Shown here one piece after another: positions 6,462 to 6,772 of a stretch of 6,772 nt of DNA. The stretch lies in assembly GCA_030597345.1 (NCBI GenBank), contig JAUVSA010000116.1, forward strand, positions 1 to 6,772. The letters are read 5' to 3'. The notes beneath the pieces are model-generated. The model saw only the letters and a list, made by a program, of their open reading frames with translations, had not been told where the DNA came from and ran no database searches. The translations under genes were made by a program, and so were the position numbers. Every line of letters begins with the position of its first letter. Positions within the stretch are counted from its first letter, which is position 1. The DNA comes from Bacillota bacterium (lineage in GTDB: Bacteria; Armatimonadota; Hebobacteria; Hebobacterales; Hebobacteraceae).

Positions 6462-6490
6462 TTGACTTGGACTGGGGCTTATGCTACACT
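6462..6490 (+). promoter_or_regulatory. Strong predicted sigma70 promoter with extended -10
   Basis: TTGACT (6462-6467) and TACACT (6485-6490) are separated by exactly 17 nt, and TG at 6482-6483 gives the extended -10 motif (TGnTACACT). This is the best promoter match in the window. It points right, away from the HD-GYP gene, with an expected start near 6497. No convincing coding sequence begins within the 275 nt that follow, so it must drive a gene with a long leader beyond the window or an RNA. Confidence 0.7.
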
Positions 6491-6496
6491 CCGAGT

Positions 6497-6772
6497 CACC
6501 ATTCTGGGCGCATCCGGCGGAGGTGAGCCAAGAGGCTTCAGGCGGGTTCCGATATTGTCTCGCGCGATGTAGTTATTGGCCGGTCGCTGGTCGGCCCTGC
6601 AGCCCAGACGAGTCACCACAGCACTCGTACCACCGATTGAGCGACCAAGGACTGCTTCTCCAGACAGACGCGGGACGCGCCAACAGACCGCATGCCTGAC
6701 TCGGAAGTGCCGATGGGAACGGAGTCGTGAAGAACGTAGCTTGAGCTAGTCATTACGCTTATCGTTCGGTTA
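6497..6772 (+). ncRNA. Candidate structured RNA or long leader, class unknown
   Basis: The stretch after the promoter has no convincing gene but shows nested pairing. GGTCGCT (6582-6588) pairs with AGCGACC (6640-6646). The stem can extend by GGTCGG (6589-6594) with CCGATT (6633-6638, two G-T pairs) across a one-base bulge, giving 13 pairs. Inside it, ACGAGT (6608-6613) pairs with ACTCGT (6623-6628) around a 9-nt loop. A perfect Shine-Dalgarno octamer GGAGGTGA (6519-6526) has no ATG, GTG or TTG at a workable distance. I saw no signatures of tmRNA, RNase P RNA, SRP RNA, tRNA, T-box or common riboswitches, and no T-run terminator inside the window. It could be the leader of the next gene or of an rRNA operon, or an unnamed small RNA; the right end is unknown. 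Confidence 0.3.
6582..6646 (+). other. Nested stem-loop
   Basis: Outer stem 6582-6594 with 6633-6646 (7 perfect pairs, a bulged G6639, then 6 pairs including two G-T), internal loop 6595-6607/6629-6632, inner perfect 6-bp stem 6608-6613/6623-6628 with loop CACCACAGC. The outer arm also contains an alternative local hairpin, GGCCG (6578-6582) with CGGCC (6592-6596), that would compete with it. Confidence 0.45.

Noticed and set aside
6188..6465. Short frames on both strands upstream of the HD-GYP gene
   Set aside because: They are dominated by arginine, proline and glycine with no plausible ribosome sites or family motifs.
6540..6560. A GGTTCCGAT stretch resembling a tRNA T-loop
   Set aside because: It lacks the full GTTCRA...Y context, and no acceptor or anticodon arms can be drawn around it.
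6481..6699. A 72-codon plus-strand frame after the strong promoter
   Set aside because: Its ATG lies between the -35 and -10 boxes, upstream of the expected transcript start. The internal GTG at 6524 overlaps the Shine-Dalgarno-like octamer, and the product has no recognisable domain.
1..6772. CRISPR arrays, insertion sequences, integration sites or phage and defence genes
   Set aside because: No spaced repeats, transposase motifs, terminal inverted repeats or defence-type domains were seen; the window reads as ordinary chromosomal backbone.

Overview
The window is GC-rich bacterial DNA, by eye in the low to mid 60s percent GC. It is tightly packed with genes except for the last ~560 bases. 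A phospholipid-type MlaFED/MCE transporter points to a diderm (outer-membrane) bacterium, and PdxS/PdxT means vitamin B6 is made by the DXP-independent route. I cannot place the lineage from this sequence; a little-cultured high-GC diderm phylum (NC10, Rokubacteria or Armatimonadota type) would fit but is a guess.

Layout. Positions 3242 down to 1, minus strand, form one apparent operon: pdxS, a 150-nt gap, pdxT (TTG start), then mlaE 10 nt later, mlaF overlapping mlaE by one base, and the first 18 codons of an MCE-domain mlaD-like gene cut by the window edge. The first two genes encode the two subunits of pyridoxal 5'-phosphate synthase. The rest encode the permease, ATPase and substrate-binding MCE subunit of an envelope lipid transporter.

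Positions 3243-3453 hold back-to-back sigma70-like promoters. The rightward one drives a GHMP-family small-molecule kinase (3454-4461) followed by a small FmdB-family zinc-ribbon protein (4520-4777). Converging on these, with only 17 nt between stop codons, is a minus-strand gene (6210-4795) for a membrane-anchored GAF/HD-GYP signalling protein whose HD-GYP domain departs from consensus at a predicted metal ligand.

Positions 6211-6772 contain no convincing gene. They do contain the best promoter in the window (consensus-like -35, 17-nt spacer, extended -10), pointing right. It is followed by about 280 nt that can fold into a nested hairpin and carry a perfect Shine-Dalgarno-like octamer with no start codon behind it. 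This is either a long structured leader of a gene beyond the window or an unrecognised small RNA, and is the most interesting unexplained stretch. The protein-coding part is otherwise made of known families, with the pdxST-mla linkage and the altered HD-GYP as the points worth a second look.
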